Shown in pieces: positions 1 through 9,692 of a stretch of 21,408 nucleotides of DNA (its first letter is position 1; every line of letters starts with the position of its first letter). Location: positions 1 to 21,408 of the forward strand of contig JAUCBJ010006075.1 of NCBI GenBank assembly GCA_032718475.1. The letters run 5' to 3'. A program made the translations under genes and the position numbers. The notes beneath the pieces are model-generated. The model searched no databases. It had not been told where the DNA came from and saw only the letters and a program-made list of their open reading frames with translations. This DNA is from Nemertoderma westbladi. Lineage: Eukaryota; Xenacoelomorpha; Nemertodermatida; Nemertodermatidae.

Positions 1-771
1 GTATATATAATTCTGGACTAGAATTAATTACAAGTACCGGTATAATTTCAGCCTAAATTATAGAAATAAAGATAATAGGCCTATCGTAAATACCGGTATG
101 CAGTTTACACTTATAGTGTATATATATAAGTATAATTACAAACTGGAATTAATTACAGAATACCGGTATGATTTCAACCTAAAATTTATAGAAATAAATA
201 TAATAAGCCTATTGTAAATACCGGTATATCAATTATTTTAAATAACTGAATTTCTGAATTTTAAAGGTTACTTGGTTACTTTAACTTACTTTATTGCCGT
301 TAGTTAAGCAGTAGTCCAACTGATATCGAGACCTAATGGTTGTATGGCAGGCCTACTATTTATAAATCGTTAGATTTGATTTATAATATATATATACCCG
401 TTTTAATGGGTTTTGTCAGTGTTTGAAATAAATGTTATTATTTCGGGGGGTAATCACTACACAAAGCGGTACGCTTTCAGTGAAGTGTTACTTATAAGAC
501 ACTAAAACAAATAATGCTAATTTACCTAAGTTACTTAATACTACAAATTACGTACAATTCGGGTGAGATTACGATCTCTAAATAAACACAAAAATTTACA
601 AAAACGCAAAATACGAATTTTTAGGGTGATTTTACAAGAAGTCTACAAACCAGCCTAACAAAGGGTTAGAAATCTGGTTATTACAACGGACAGGGTACTA
701 CGGTATTTGAAAATAATAAGTAGTAGTGAATACACTGCGTTGTCCAGATAGGAAAATACCACCGCCTGATG

Positions 772-795
772 ACCTATAACCGTATCGCTATAGGT
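772..795. other. Conserved short hairpin in the left long repeat
   Basis: Arms acctata (772-778) and tataggt (789-795) enclose a 10-nt loop. The same hairpin occurs in the right repeat at 6341-6364 with one compensatory base-pair change. Confidence 0.55.
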
Positions 796-1169
796 TCTAC
801 GTTATGTATCACGGAGTGTTCCTACCTAGAAGTTAATAGAGCTAATCGAACGTGCCTATCAACCACTTTACAACACAAATATAATGCCTACACTAATTAC
901 TTTCGGTAAGCACTGTACACTAAACCCTAAATTAGGTACGAGTACTTGTACAACAGATAATCAGTAGTTAAATATACTTGAACAGCTAAAAGAACCACGG
1001 CATCTGCTGGAGTGACCGGTGCACAAAATCACCAGTCTTTACCTACGCCAAGCAGCCCGTGTAGTACCGGGGTTAATTTAACTATAGCGGTATGTATAAC
1101 AAACACAATTATTGTAGGAACAAACTTGGGGAATGAATGTTGCGGATAATCGCATAAACTCTGAATAAT

Positions 1170-1745
1170 AAATATTACGCTACGCGTACAAACTACTCAA
1201 ACAAAATGCAGACCGAACACTGACAGACTACCATCAAGCCCAAACAAACTACGGTATATGCAGACTCCGAAATAATTAGGTAGTATGCGTTCTAACCCAG
1301 TAGTACGACTTATTCTTTAGTTGGGGGTTTACCTTACAGCATTCGCTGCCCCTACTTCCTAACCGTTCTTTATCGGACAAGTGATCTACACACGCTGCAA
1401 TCCGTTCAGACCTAATAACAGCCAGACAACTATCCAGCCTACAAATTATCTAAATAAAATTATACGCTACCCGTACAGACTTACACAAACAAAGTACAGA
1501 CCAAACGATGGCAGACTACTCTCAAGCCTAAATAAACTACAGGACATGCAGACTCCGAAATAATTAGGTAGTATGCGTTCTAACCCAGTAGTACGACTTA
1601 TTCTTTAATTGGGGGTTTACCTTACAGCATTCGCTGCCCCTACTTCCTAACCGTTCTTTATCGGACAGGTGATCTACACACACTGCAATCCGTTCAGACT
1701 TAACAGCAATCAGACAACAGCTCAGCCTACAAATTGTCTGTACAA
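1170..1745. repeat. 288-bp tandem duplication inside the left long repeat
   Basis: Two adjacent units with a period of about 288 bp. The block beginning gcagactccgaaataatta occurs at 1260 and again at 1548, followed in both by the same stretch through a poly-G motif and a TTTATCGGACA motif. The right long repeat has only one unit (about 6770-7030), so the duplication arose after the two repeats separated. The 60-codon ORF in this stretch is not supported as a gene. Confidence 0.8.
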
Positions 1746-1916
1746 TCTGATCAGGCTTACACGTCTTCTGTTCAATACTGGCCTACAAACAAATAAAACT
1801 TGACAGAAATAAGTAAAATCTCAATAAAAAACCAGGGCGGCCGTTCCCTGATTAAGTACTAAGACCTACCGGTATACAACAATCAAATCGAATAATACTA
1901 ATGTACTTATACGGGA

Positions 1917-2050
1917 AGTACCGGTTAGGACAGTTAGGCCTACGGACCTACAGAAGTACCGGTTCTGGCAATTGGACCTATGGGCCTACAGCAGTACCGG
2001 TTCTGGCAGTTGGGCCTACTGACCTACAGAAGTACCGGTTCAAGTTTACC
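1917..2050. repeat. 38-bp minisatellite inside the left long repeat
   Basis: Units start with AGTACCGGTT at 1917, 1955, 1993 and 2031, exactly 38 bp apart. There are three full units and a partial fourth, ending near a run of ACCGGT palindromes. The equivalent place in the right repeat (about 7210-7260) has a single unit. Confidence 0.85.
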
Positions 2051-2865
2051 GGTTGACCGGTATTTTCAACTTTATTGCTTACTGCAATAAAGAAGCTATA
2101 TCCTTTAATGTTCGCGCTTTCAGACCTTTGGCAGTTTAACCCGCCAAATTAAGATGTCTTCTAGATATTAAATCGCCTTTTAGCCTATGACAAGTATTTG
2201 ATTCACTACACTAGTCGAAACCAATCTGTGCGCGATCATTCACCCGCTGGATATTCCCGGGAGATTGGGTTCGACGGTTTAATTTTATTGCTATGTAAGC
2301 CTAATGTATTATTCGACTGACAGTATTATATAATCTCTGACAATATTATTCACCTTCGGGAATATTAACAGTTCCTTTAGGACGTGGCGCTTTATCTATA
2401 TAAACAGAGTTATGACTTAAACTACTCACAACGATATGGCTTAATTATAATTCACATATATGGCGCATTCTTTAGGAATTGCTTCTTTAACAGACTCACT
2501 CATACACAATGCTGCACAATACTGCACACTAATCTGCCAATCTTCACTGATTTTAGTCACATATAAAAGGAACACAGACTGACTCATGTAGGGTCTATCA
2601 AATAACATTAGATTCACTTCAAACCACTTTAACATAAGTCACAATCGTTATAGGTAACCTTTTTCGGGGTTATTTCTCGTTATTCCAATATAATAATTCA
2701 TCAACAAATATAATGAATAACCGACAACAAATAGCAGTATACAGTATTGATTGAGCAGGTAATTTTTAGCAGAGTTCGTCAGATAGTTAAAGGATATATG
2801 TCCTTATAATTAAACCTACTAGTGTTGGGCTAAAAGCAGAAAAGCACAAAACACTACAAAGCCGT

Positions 2866-3217
2866 TCTTTCGTGGCTTTGAAAAACTCGTGACTACTACT
2901 CTATACGAGGATACCAACTACCCTTATTCCACGAAGCTCCCGTTCAACACAGAGAAAGAGCAGTGAGATAGGAAAATTTCAGTTCAGTAGCTCTGTGATA
3001 GGTCAAAATCAAGGCTAACTCAAATTCTATTGGGAGATACAAAAAACAAGGCTATGACGCAACCTTCCTAGGCTGGTTGGCCGATTAAACAGAGCCCAGA
3101 TACCTGCGTACAGCAAATCAGCCAATAAGCTGGTAGCTTGCACTATTTTAGCTATAGATCCCCTTTAGAGTATTCTAGCGACCGGGGGGGAACTGGCCAG
3201 CAAAGCAAACGAACCAG
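2866..3217. other. Internal non-coding stretch between gag-like ORF and left repeat
   Basis: About 350 bp with no ORF worth calling and no clear homology to the region beyond the right repeat. In the minus-strand reading of the element this is where a polypurine tract should lie just before the 3' LTR. No convincing purine run is visible there. A run of seven G at 3184-3190 is too far away. Confidence 0.4.
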
Positions 3218-4498
3218 TTATACCACAAAAGCTTTTACAACTTCTGCTGCCTTTCTTTCCGCTTCTGCTTCTGCCGCTGCCGCTTTTCTTTCAACTTCTG
3301 CAGCTGCCGCTGCTGCCGCCTTTCGGTCTTCTATACGTTTTTTCTTTACTTGTGCTTCTTGAACCTTAGCGATGCGGATGCTTTCATCAAATTTAGCTTG
3401 GTTCGCAGCTAGCATTTCCGCATCTATTGCGTCCAGCACAAACTTGGCTCCTTCACTATTAGGGCGAAGTCCAGCCAGCCTTCTACTCAACTCTTCGTCA
3501 CCTAGAAATCGTTGACAGTCCGACAGATAGATGTCAATAGCATCCTTCTTCTGCGGTTTCTCTGCTGTCGCTTCGCTTTCCACTTGAGAAAAGGTAGCGT
3601 CTGTTGATTCTCCATGGGTTGAGCGCTCAGCCAGCTGAGATTTCCACTGGGCCGTTCCTTGAACCTTGAGACTCACCCGCTGGAACCAAGTCTTTACGGC
3701 AACTTGCAACGACGTGTCTTGTCTTCTTTTCGAAGCTTCCTCAAAGGCCGATAGGATTAGTCTGATTCTTAGAATTCTTTCTCGAACTTGATAAAGCAGC
3801 TCTCCCTGCTCTTGAGGTCCTTGGGGTTGTTGAAACAGTTGTTCCTCTAATCGCTCCAAAGAGCTGAAGAATCCATGTACATATCCTGCTGCCGACCTCT
3901 TCCACACAGCTGGATCACTAGTGTCTTTTGTCACTCCCATCCTGTGTATGTCTTCCCAGGCAGCTTCCGATAAGTCAAACGGGAGTCTGGGTCCGGGGAA
4001 GTTCCATTGCGACTCGACAATAGACTTCAGTTCCTCCCTTGTGTATCCCGCATAACAGTCCTTGGTCGATCGCTTACTTCTCGCCCAATCAATTTGGTGT
4101 TCCTCCACCGCAATCAATACCCTAGTGAGTACGGCTGCAGGAAGAATGAGAAGGGGATCCGAATAAACCGCATCTGCCATCTTTGCTCCACGCTCAGGTG
4201 TCAGCTCTACAGTATCCGAACTACTGGAGCTATCGGGCCGCTGAGAAATAAGTTCTCGGCTAGGGTGTTGCTGCTGTTTGACAGCTGCTTCTTGATCCCG
4301 CTTGACTTGAGCCCAAGTGCCTATGATAGACCTACGGTGTTGGACTAGCCTAGGGTCTGATACTACTACTGGAGGGATGATCTTTCTTACAGTAGGAGGT
4401 GAGTTGAACTTCGGTCTCAAACGTTCAGCACTCCTATCTGGGTCACAGATGGTTGTATCTAGGAGACTGTCTGACAGGTTTTGCTTTGTGTCAGACAT
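3218..4498 (-). CDS. Gag-like protein of a putative non-autonomous LTR element
   Basis: A 426-residue ORF with a true ATG at 4498, by far the longest non-repetitive ORF in the window. I do not recognise a named family. The protein is hydrophilic. It starts with a Ser/Asp-rich region and a charged segment ending in a Gln run, then a Ser tract (residues about 85-100). A helical middle domain follows with conserved-looking Trp residues (about 140-290). The tail is strongly charged and Ala-rich (about 380-420: repeated K/E/A such as AAAAEAEAERKAAEVV), probably a coiled coil. There is no CCHC zinc knuckle, protease, RT or integrase motif. Its place between two long direct repeats, on the strand running from the intact right copy to the left copy, suggests a gag-type structural protein. 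A domesticated host gene is the alternative. No frameshift or internal stop interrupts it, although the repeats have clearly diverged. Confidence 0.55.
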   Translation of the reverse strand: MSDTKQNLSDSLLDTTICDPDRSAERLRPKFNSPPTVRKIIPPVVVSDPRLVQHRRSIIGTWAQVKRDQEAAVKQQQHPSRELISQRPDSSSSSDTVELTPERGAKMADAVYSDPLLILPAAVLTRVLIAVEEHQIDWARSKRSTKDCYAGYTREELKSIVESQWNFPGPRLPFDLSEAAWEDIHRMGVTKDTSDPAVWKRSAAGYVHGFFSSLERLEEQLFQQPQGPQEQGELLYQVRERILRIRLILSAFEEASKRRQDTSLQVAVKTWFQRVSLKVQGTAQWKSQLAERSTHGESTDATFSQVESEATAEKPQKKDAIDIYLSDCQRFLGDEELSRRLAGLRPNSEGAKFVLDAIDAEMLAANQAKFDESIRIAKVQEAQVKKKRIEDRKAAAAAAAEVERKAAAAEAEAERKAAEVVKAFVV

Positions 4499-4657
4499 GT
4501 TTGTTTGTACAGTTGAATGCCTACTGCTATATTACAGTTAAAGCAAGTCTAGTAATTCAGTATCAACTGTTAGCCTAGTAATTAATTACCGATATCGTTA
4601 CTCTATGTATCGTGATATATATACAATATATTAGAGTACCGGTATACACTTATAGTA
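4499..4657. other. Leader region and inner end of the right long repeat
   Basis: AT-rich DNA just upstream (minus strand) of the gag-like ORF. About 4560-4657 carries the same motifs as the edge of the long repeats: attaattac, taccggtata, acacttatagt. It therefore appears to be the inner edge of the right repeat, cut off from the rest by the Penelope-like insertion. A primer-binding site should lie near 4500-4560. I could not match one to a tRNA. Confidence 0.45.
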
Positions 4658-4744
4658 GTTAAAAAATTCAAAATTTACATGGCAATATAATTATGATCAT
4701 TAAACATTAAATTATTAAAAGTAATTAAAAACAAATAAATAAGT

Positions 4745-4798
4745 AAACCAGATATTAAAAACGTTAATGCATTTCAAAATCTTCAGAACGTCTGGTTT
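4745..4798 (-). other. Hairpin in the 3' region of the Penelope-like fragment
   Basis: Outer arms aaaccaga (4745-4752) and tctggttt (4791-4798) are perfectly complementary. Inner arms acgtt (4761-4765) and aacgt (4787-4791) also pair. On the minus strand the loop holds CTGAAGA followed four bases later by GAAA, resembling the hammerhead ribozyme core but without a stem II. Confidence 0.4.
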
Positions 4799-4897
4799 AA
4801 AAATAATAAAGTAACATTATTGGAAACTCAATAAGGTTTATATAGTTTATGAGATTGACAAAATCTGGGCCCACTTTACAACAATTGGTTCTTAGTT

Positions 4898-5551
4898 CTA
4901 TTGTTGGCTGTTTAAAGAAGGTTGGTATTTATCTATGAAATGTTGTTCGTAGCCTTCTAATAAGTTTTCATGTCGACAACAGAAGAATGGGGCCACTTTA
5001 AATTGGTTTTCCCCGCAGTTGTGAAAGTGTTTGCTACACCTTAAATGTCTATAACGTTCATTGAGTATTTGGTTTCTGTGGAGATTAATTCGGTGTCTGA
5101 AGTCCATGGTCTGACCAATATAAGTTTCGGGACAGTTCTGACAATACATGACGTATACAACATTGGTGCTTCTGCAGGAAAGTTCGTGTTTAATTTTAAA
5201 AGTTTCCCCATTCTGCATAGTCAGGCTATCTCCCTCGACTAAAATGTCGCAAATGTCACAAAGTGAGTGTTTGCACTTAGTAATGCCAGGTGTAATCACT
5301 TTCTTTTGGCGGCCCAAAATGCTTTTTAGTGAAGGAGGTTGTCTAAACGCACAGATTAGTCTTTTATTTTTCAAATTGTTCCCGATTCTCCCATTCCCCA
5401 CAGATAGTGAGTTGTAGGCCGGTTTTATAATGTTATGAAACGGAATAATAACATTTGGATTATATGTAGTAATGAAAGGGACAATGTCATGGCTGTTTTT
5501 TTTCTTTTTGATTCGAAGTTCAGTTGAGGACGTTTTCCGAATCTTATATAT
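4898..5551 (-). pseudogene. C-terminal GIY-YIG endonuclease of a Penelope-like retroelement (partial)
   Basis: This open frame of about 217 codons has no real start: the frame is open beyond 5551 only through flanking repeat DNA. It begins with a basic run, then the IVPFITTYNP segment typical of the linker after the RT domain, and a RQPPSLKSIL motif. A Cys/His cluster (CKHSLCDIC ... KHELSC) forms the zinc-finger part. The GIY-YIG core follows as VVYVMYC and TYIGQT, with RHRINLHR supplying the conserved Arg and EGYEQHFIDKYQPSLN supplying the catalytic Glu and C-terminal Pro-x-Leu-Asn. In the family this endonuclease makes the nick that primes target-primed reverse transcription. The RT domain is entirely missing, so this copy cannot be autonomous. 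The frame is intact to its TAA/TAG end, suggesting a fairly recent insertion. Confidence 0.85.
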
Positions 5552-8134
5552 ACTTATAGTATATATATAAGTATTATTACAAACTAGGTTTGTCACAGAA
5601 TACAGGTATATAATTTCAGCTCAAGTATATATAAATATATAATAAGCCTACTGTGAATACCGGTATACAACTTACACTTATATTATATAAGTATAATTAT
5701 AGACTAGAATTAATTACAGAATACCGGTATATAATTTCAGCTTAAATTTATAGAAATAAATATAATAAGCCTATTGTAAATACCGGTATGTCAATTATTT
5801 TAGAATAATTGAATTTCCGAATTTTTAGGGGTTACTTGGTTACTTTACTTTACTTTATTACCGTTATTTAAGCAGTAGTCCAACTGATATTAAGACCTAA
5901 TTGATGTATAACAGGCCTACTGTTTTATAAATCGGTTTGAGTTGATTTATAATATATATATACCCGAATAATGGGTTTTTGTCAATGTTTGAAATAAATG
6001 TTATTATTTCTGGTAAGGAGTCACTTCACAGAAGCTAAACGCTCTCAGTGGAGTGCTACTTATTGTATTGGACACTAAAACAAATAATTCTAATTTACTA
6101 AGTTACTTATTACTACAAATTATGTACAATTGCGGGGTGAGATTACAATCTCTAAATAAACACAAAAAATTACACGTACAAATTTTAGGGGTAATTTTAC
6201 AAGAAGTCTACAAACCAGCCTAACAAGGGGTTAGAATTTCTGTTTATTACAAATGGACAGGATGCTACAGTATTTGAAAATAATAAAGCAGTAGAAAATA
6301 AATTGCGTTGTCTAGATAGGAAAAATACCACCGTCTGACGACTTATAGCCGTAGCGCTATAAGTACTACGTTATGTACACGGAGTGTTCCTACCTAGAAG
6401 TTAATTACCGCAGCCTACTATAGCTAACGTGCCTATTAACCACTTTACAACACAAATATACTGCCTACACACTAATTACCTTCGGAAAGCACTGTACACT
6501 AAACCCTAAATTAGGTACAAGTACTTATACAACAAATAACCAGCAGTTAAAAATACTTGTACAGCTAAAACAACCACGGTATCTGCCGGAGTGACCAGAG
6601 CATAAAATCACCAGTCTTTACCTACGCCGAACAGCCCTGATGTAGTACCGGGGTTAATTTAACTATAATGGTATGTATAACAAGCACAATTACTGTAGGA
6701 ATAAACTTGGGGGTATGTATGTTCCGAATAATCGCATAAACTCTGAATAATAAATATTACGCTACCCGTACAGACTACACAAACAAAATACAGACCAAAC
6801 TCTCGAAGACTACTATCAAGCCTAAATAAACTACAGTATATGCAGACTCCGAAATGGTTAGTTAGTATGCGTTCTAACCGAGTAGTACGACTTATTCTTT
6901 CGGGGGGGGATTTACCTTACAGCACTGGAAGCCCCCACGTTCCTAACTAGTATTTTATCGGACATACACTCTACACACACTGCAATCTCTACAGACTTAA
7001 CAACAGCCAGACAACAATCCAGCCTACAAATTATTTATACAATCTGAGCAGGCTTACACACCTTCTGCTCAATATTAACTTACAAATAAATAAAACTGAC
7101 AGAAATAAGTAAAATCCCAATAAAAATCAGGCGTCCCCGATTAAATATCAAGACCTACCGGTATATAATTATAAAAATCTAATAATACTGCTGTACCTGT
7201 ACTGCTGTAAGTACCGGTTCGGGTGGTTAGGTAGTCAGGCCTACTGGTTACCGGTCGACCGGTACTTATCGACTTTATTGCCTACGTTGCAATAAAGAAA
7301 GCAATAACTGTTGTTGTTCGCGCTTTTAGACCTTTAGCAGTTTAACCTGCCAAATTTAGGTGTCTTCCAGGTTATAAATCGACTTTAGCCTATAACAAGT
7401 ATTTGATACACATAAAGTTACATTAGCCGAAGCCAGCCTATGCGCGATCATTCACCCACGGTTAAGGGAGACTGGATTCGGATGCTCTGACCTTATTGCG
7501 GTGTAGGCCTACTGTATTATTCGATTGATCGTTAATATATAATCTCTGACAAATATTATTCACTTTCGGGAAATATTAACAGTTCCTTTACGACGTGGCG
7601 CTCTAAGTATGTAAACAGAGTTATGACTTACACTAAACACAACGGGATGGCTTATGATTTACATATAAGGCGCATTCTTTAGGAAATGCTTTGTTATCTA
7701 TCACACTCATGCACACTACCGCACACTGCTGCACACTGATCTGCTGACCTTCACTAATTTTAATCATATATAAGGAGAACAGCAACTGCCACATGTAGGG
7801 TCTATGAAATAGCATTCAATTCACTCCAAAACCACTATAATGTAAGTCGCAATTGCTATATGTAACCGGTCTCTCTAACCTTCAGTATATCAAGAAGATT
7901 GGGGATTTCTGATTATTTATCGATATTCTCCAAATATAACAATATTCCATCAAATGATAACACTTAATAACCGACAGTAAATAGCAGTAAAATAATGCGG
8001 TGTTTGTATGTGATCAGGTTTGTATGAGATATGACAGGCTGATTTGCCAGTTTGATAACAGTTATACGTTTCTATGATCAAAGCCGTTCTAATGTTTGGC
8101 TAAAGTCTGAAACACAGAATAATTCCACAGCCGA
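5552..8134 (-). repeat. Right copy of the long direct repeat (LTR-like)
   Basis: Colinear with 1-2865, about 2.6 kb. It lacks the 288-bp duplication and the 38-bp minisatellite of the left copy. Its first 240 bp hold two units of a roughly 115-bp subrepeat (attaattacaga, accggtat, tttatagaaataaatataataag). If the flanked gag-like ORF marks the direction, this is the 5' LTR, and the Penelope-like insertion has separated it from its last 100 bp (about 4560-4657). Homology to the left copy fades near 8134, at a shared GCCG. No ORF in it looks real. Confidence 0.6.
6341..6364. other. Conserved short hairpin in the right long repeat
   Basis: Perfect 9-bp arms acttatagc (6341-6349) and gctataagt (6356-6364) with a 6-nt loop. 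It is the counterpart of 772-795. The third base pair is T-A here and C-G there. Confidence 0.55.
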
Positions 8135-8349
8135 TCTTCTGGGCTCAGGAAAAAAGGTAAACAAAGACCATAATGCATTGCGCGATTTCCCGGAGGCCTC
8201 TGTGCAAGTAAAAGGAAAATCGCTCTGATTGGTCGAGTGAGTGAGCCTGAACAAAGAAAGCCAAAAGCTACACGTCGACATATCAGCTGATAGATGTCGT
8301 CATCTGAACTACACTGTATTAAGAGTATTTTGGTGCATTGCGGCATAAA

Positions 8350-8480
8350 ATTGCTAGTTATGTCCGCTAAAGTACACATACAGAAGAAATGGCTTTTTAT
8401 GTCCACTAAAACACCTGTACAGTAAGGAAACGGCTTTTTATGTCCGCTAAAACACCTACAGAGTACTTTGCGGGAAAAAT
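8350..8480. repeat. About 40-bp tandem repeat, three units
   Basis: Units contain TTATGTCC(A/G)CTAAA, starting with TAT at 8359, 8398 and 8439, each followed by ACAC and ACAG motifs. A decayed fourth unit (gctaaatccgcaaaagc) lies at about 8487. The stretch 8135-8349 before it shows nothing I can name. The minus-strand ORFs across this region look like chance. Confidence 0.65.
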
Positions 8481-8639
8481 AACCAGCTAAATCCGCAAAA
8501 GCCTTTACAGACATAGCTTACCCAGTGCGAAAGATCCAGTGCGCGACATAGTGCTTTGCCGACCTCATGGTGATACAAAGCATAGTAGACAGCCCATGAC
8601 TTTCTTGGCGCATTTTAATGATACTTGTAGTGATAGTGG

Positions 8640-8745
8640 CGTATGGCGTATCCATGGGCGTATCCAGAGTGGGGGTGGGGCAAAGGGGGCAAGTGCCCCA
8701 CCCCAAGATCCCCCCCCCCCCAAAGTGGGAAAAACACCTCGTTAG
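8640..8745. repeat. G/C-run dispersed-repeat fragment with hairpin
   Basis: A G-rich then C-rich stretch. 11-bp arms at 8672-8682 and 8694-8704 (ggggtggggca / tgccccacccc) enclose an 11-nt loop, followed by a run of twelve C. The shape is typical of an invertebrate dispersed-repeat end. I cannot name the family. Confidence 0.4.
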
Positions 8746-8899
8746 TATGTGCTGATGCATATATATTTGTGTAGTTGTGTATATGATACCGCTTCAGTTT
8801 ACATGAGCTTAGTAGTTACTTTAGTTCCCTTGTATAATTTTGTGTACACCATATATGTATAATTTTGTGTCCCCCCGGAATTATAATGTCGTAGTTTAG

Positions 8900-8948
8900 G
8901 TACCGTAGTTACAGTTACAGTTACAGTAGTTACCGTAGTTACAGTACC
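8900..8948. repeat. Short GTTACA-type simple repeat
   Basis: Imperfect tandem copies of GTTACA and TACCGTAGTTACAG. No coding potential. Confidence 0.6.
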
Positions 8949-9530
8949 TCACCACCTCCATCCCATTTATCTAAAAAAAATAGTTAGTGCATGAAATGTG
9001 AAGGAATGATCTGACCTCGGGTCTGAATTCCTGGGACAAAATTGTTATTTTTGCTTTCAATAAAAGTATTAAAAATGTGTCTCCATCGATATTTCAGCAA
9101 TTACTGTACTACTACTAGCAGTTCCAGCAAGGTTGTAGTGTGTCAAAGCTCGGCGTTTGTCATGTGTTATCTCCAGCTGACATTTAATGCTGATACCCTT
9201 AGTTATCTTGTGTAACTTTACCGTAGCTGTTTAGAAATAAACGTAATATTCCAAAATATGGTGTTTATTTTAAAGTTTTTTTAGACTTAAGATATCTATA
9301 ACTATTGACTGCCTAATAAGGTTTTTTGGGGTGCTGATTACAATGAATTATGTTATGGACTTACTCGGATGTGTGAAATTGTTATTTTTTGCACCCAGCA
9401 TGTTGCACGAAAAGTGCTGGTAATGAAAAAATTTCATTTGTTTGTTTTCATGTTTATTTTCATTCAGAAGATGAATTCTCGTCTATAATAGCTGTCTTAC
9501 CATTAGCATTCAACCTTCCTAATAGTTGTT
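8949..9530. other. Unassigned AT-rich intergenic DNA
   Basis: No ORF, repeat or RNA gene that I can support. An AATAAA at about 9235 on the plus strand has no gene before it. Confidence 0.4.
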
Positions 9531-9535
9531 TATAG

Positions 9536-9546
9536 TTTATTTTATT
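9536..9546 (-). promoter_or_regulatory. Probable polyadenylation signals of Vangl
   Basis: The minus strand reads AATAAAATAAA here, two overlapping AATAAA signals about 150 nt after the Vangl stop codon at 9693-9695. No closer signal is as good. The 3' UTR would then be about 150-170 nt. Confidence 0.6.
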
Positions 9547-9692
9547 ATACAGTAGGTACCTATTTTTTAAATTTAAAATAAATATCATAGAACAAAGAAT
9601 ATATATACACACAAATAATAAATGAGGATTCCTGAAGGTTTATGTAGATGAAGTGTTTATGTTGTATCCCCTACAGTCGCAGTTTATACCGT

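Larger units (their letters stand above)
1..2865 (-). repeat. Left copy of a long direct repeat (LTR-like), cut by the window edge
   Basis: This copy is colinear with 5552-8134. Matching stretches include the start (about 120-240 vs 5680-5800), the middle (about 760-850 vs 6330-6410) and the end (about 2700-2865 vs 7960-8134). By eye, identity in sampled stretches is around 85%, with indels. It has no convincing coding region. It is rich in TACCGGTA motifs and short AT repeats. The minus strand is assigned because the gag-like ORF between the two copies reads that way, which would make this the 3' LTR. I could not fix a TG..CA boundary, a polypurine tract or a target duplication, so LTR identity is inferred from the arrangement. 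Confidence 0.6.
4658..5551 (-). mobile_element. 5'-truncated Penelope-like element insertion
   Basis: About 894 bp inserted in the edge of the right long repeat. The 10-mer ACTTATAGTA flanks it at 4648-4657 and 5552-5561, and repeat-type sequence resumes on both sides, so I read these as the target-site duplication. Only the 3' part of the element is present: the end of the RT polyprotein with its GIY-YIG domain, then about 240 bp of AT-rich 3' sequence. Truncation at the 5' end is usual for Penelope-like elements. Exact borders are inferred. Confidence 0.65.

Noticed and set aside
2384-2635. Overlapping 60-64-codon ORFs on both strands, with a similar one at 7633-7815
   Set aside because: They lie at the same place in both long repeats but differ in length and frame and have no conserved protein reading, so they are chance ORFs in LTR-like DNA.
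3138-3362. Plus-strand Ser/Ala-rich ORF
   Set aside because: It is the antisense shadow of the Ala-rich tail of the minus-strand gag-like ORF. The plus-strand ORFs at 4007-4541 and 5045-5417 are likewise shadows.
8078-8514. Minus-strand 141-codon ORF (and overlapping 67-codon ORF)
   Set aside because: It overlaps a short tandem repeat, matches nothing known, and has no splice or start context.
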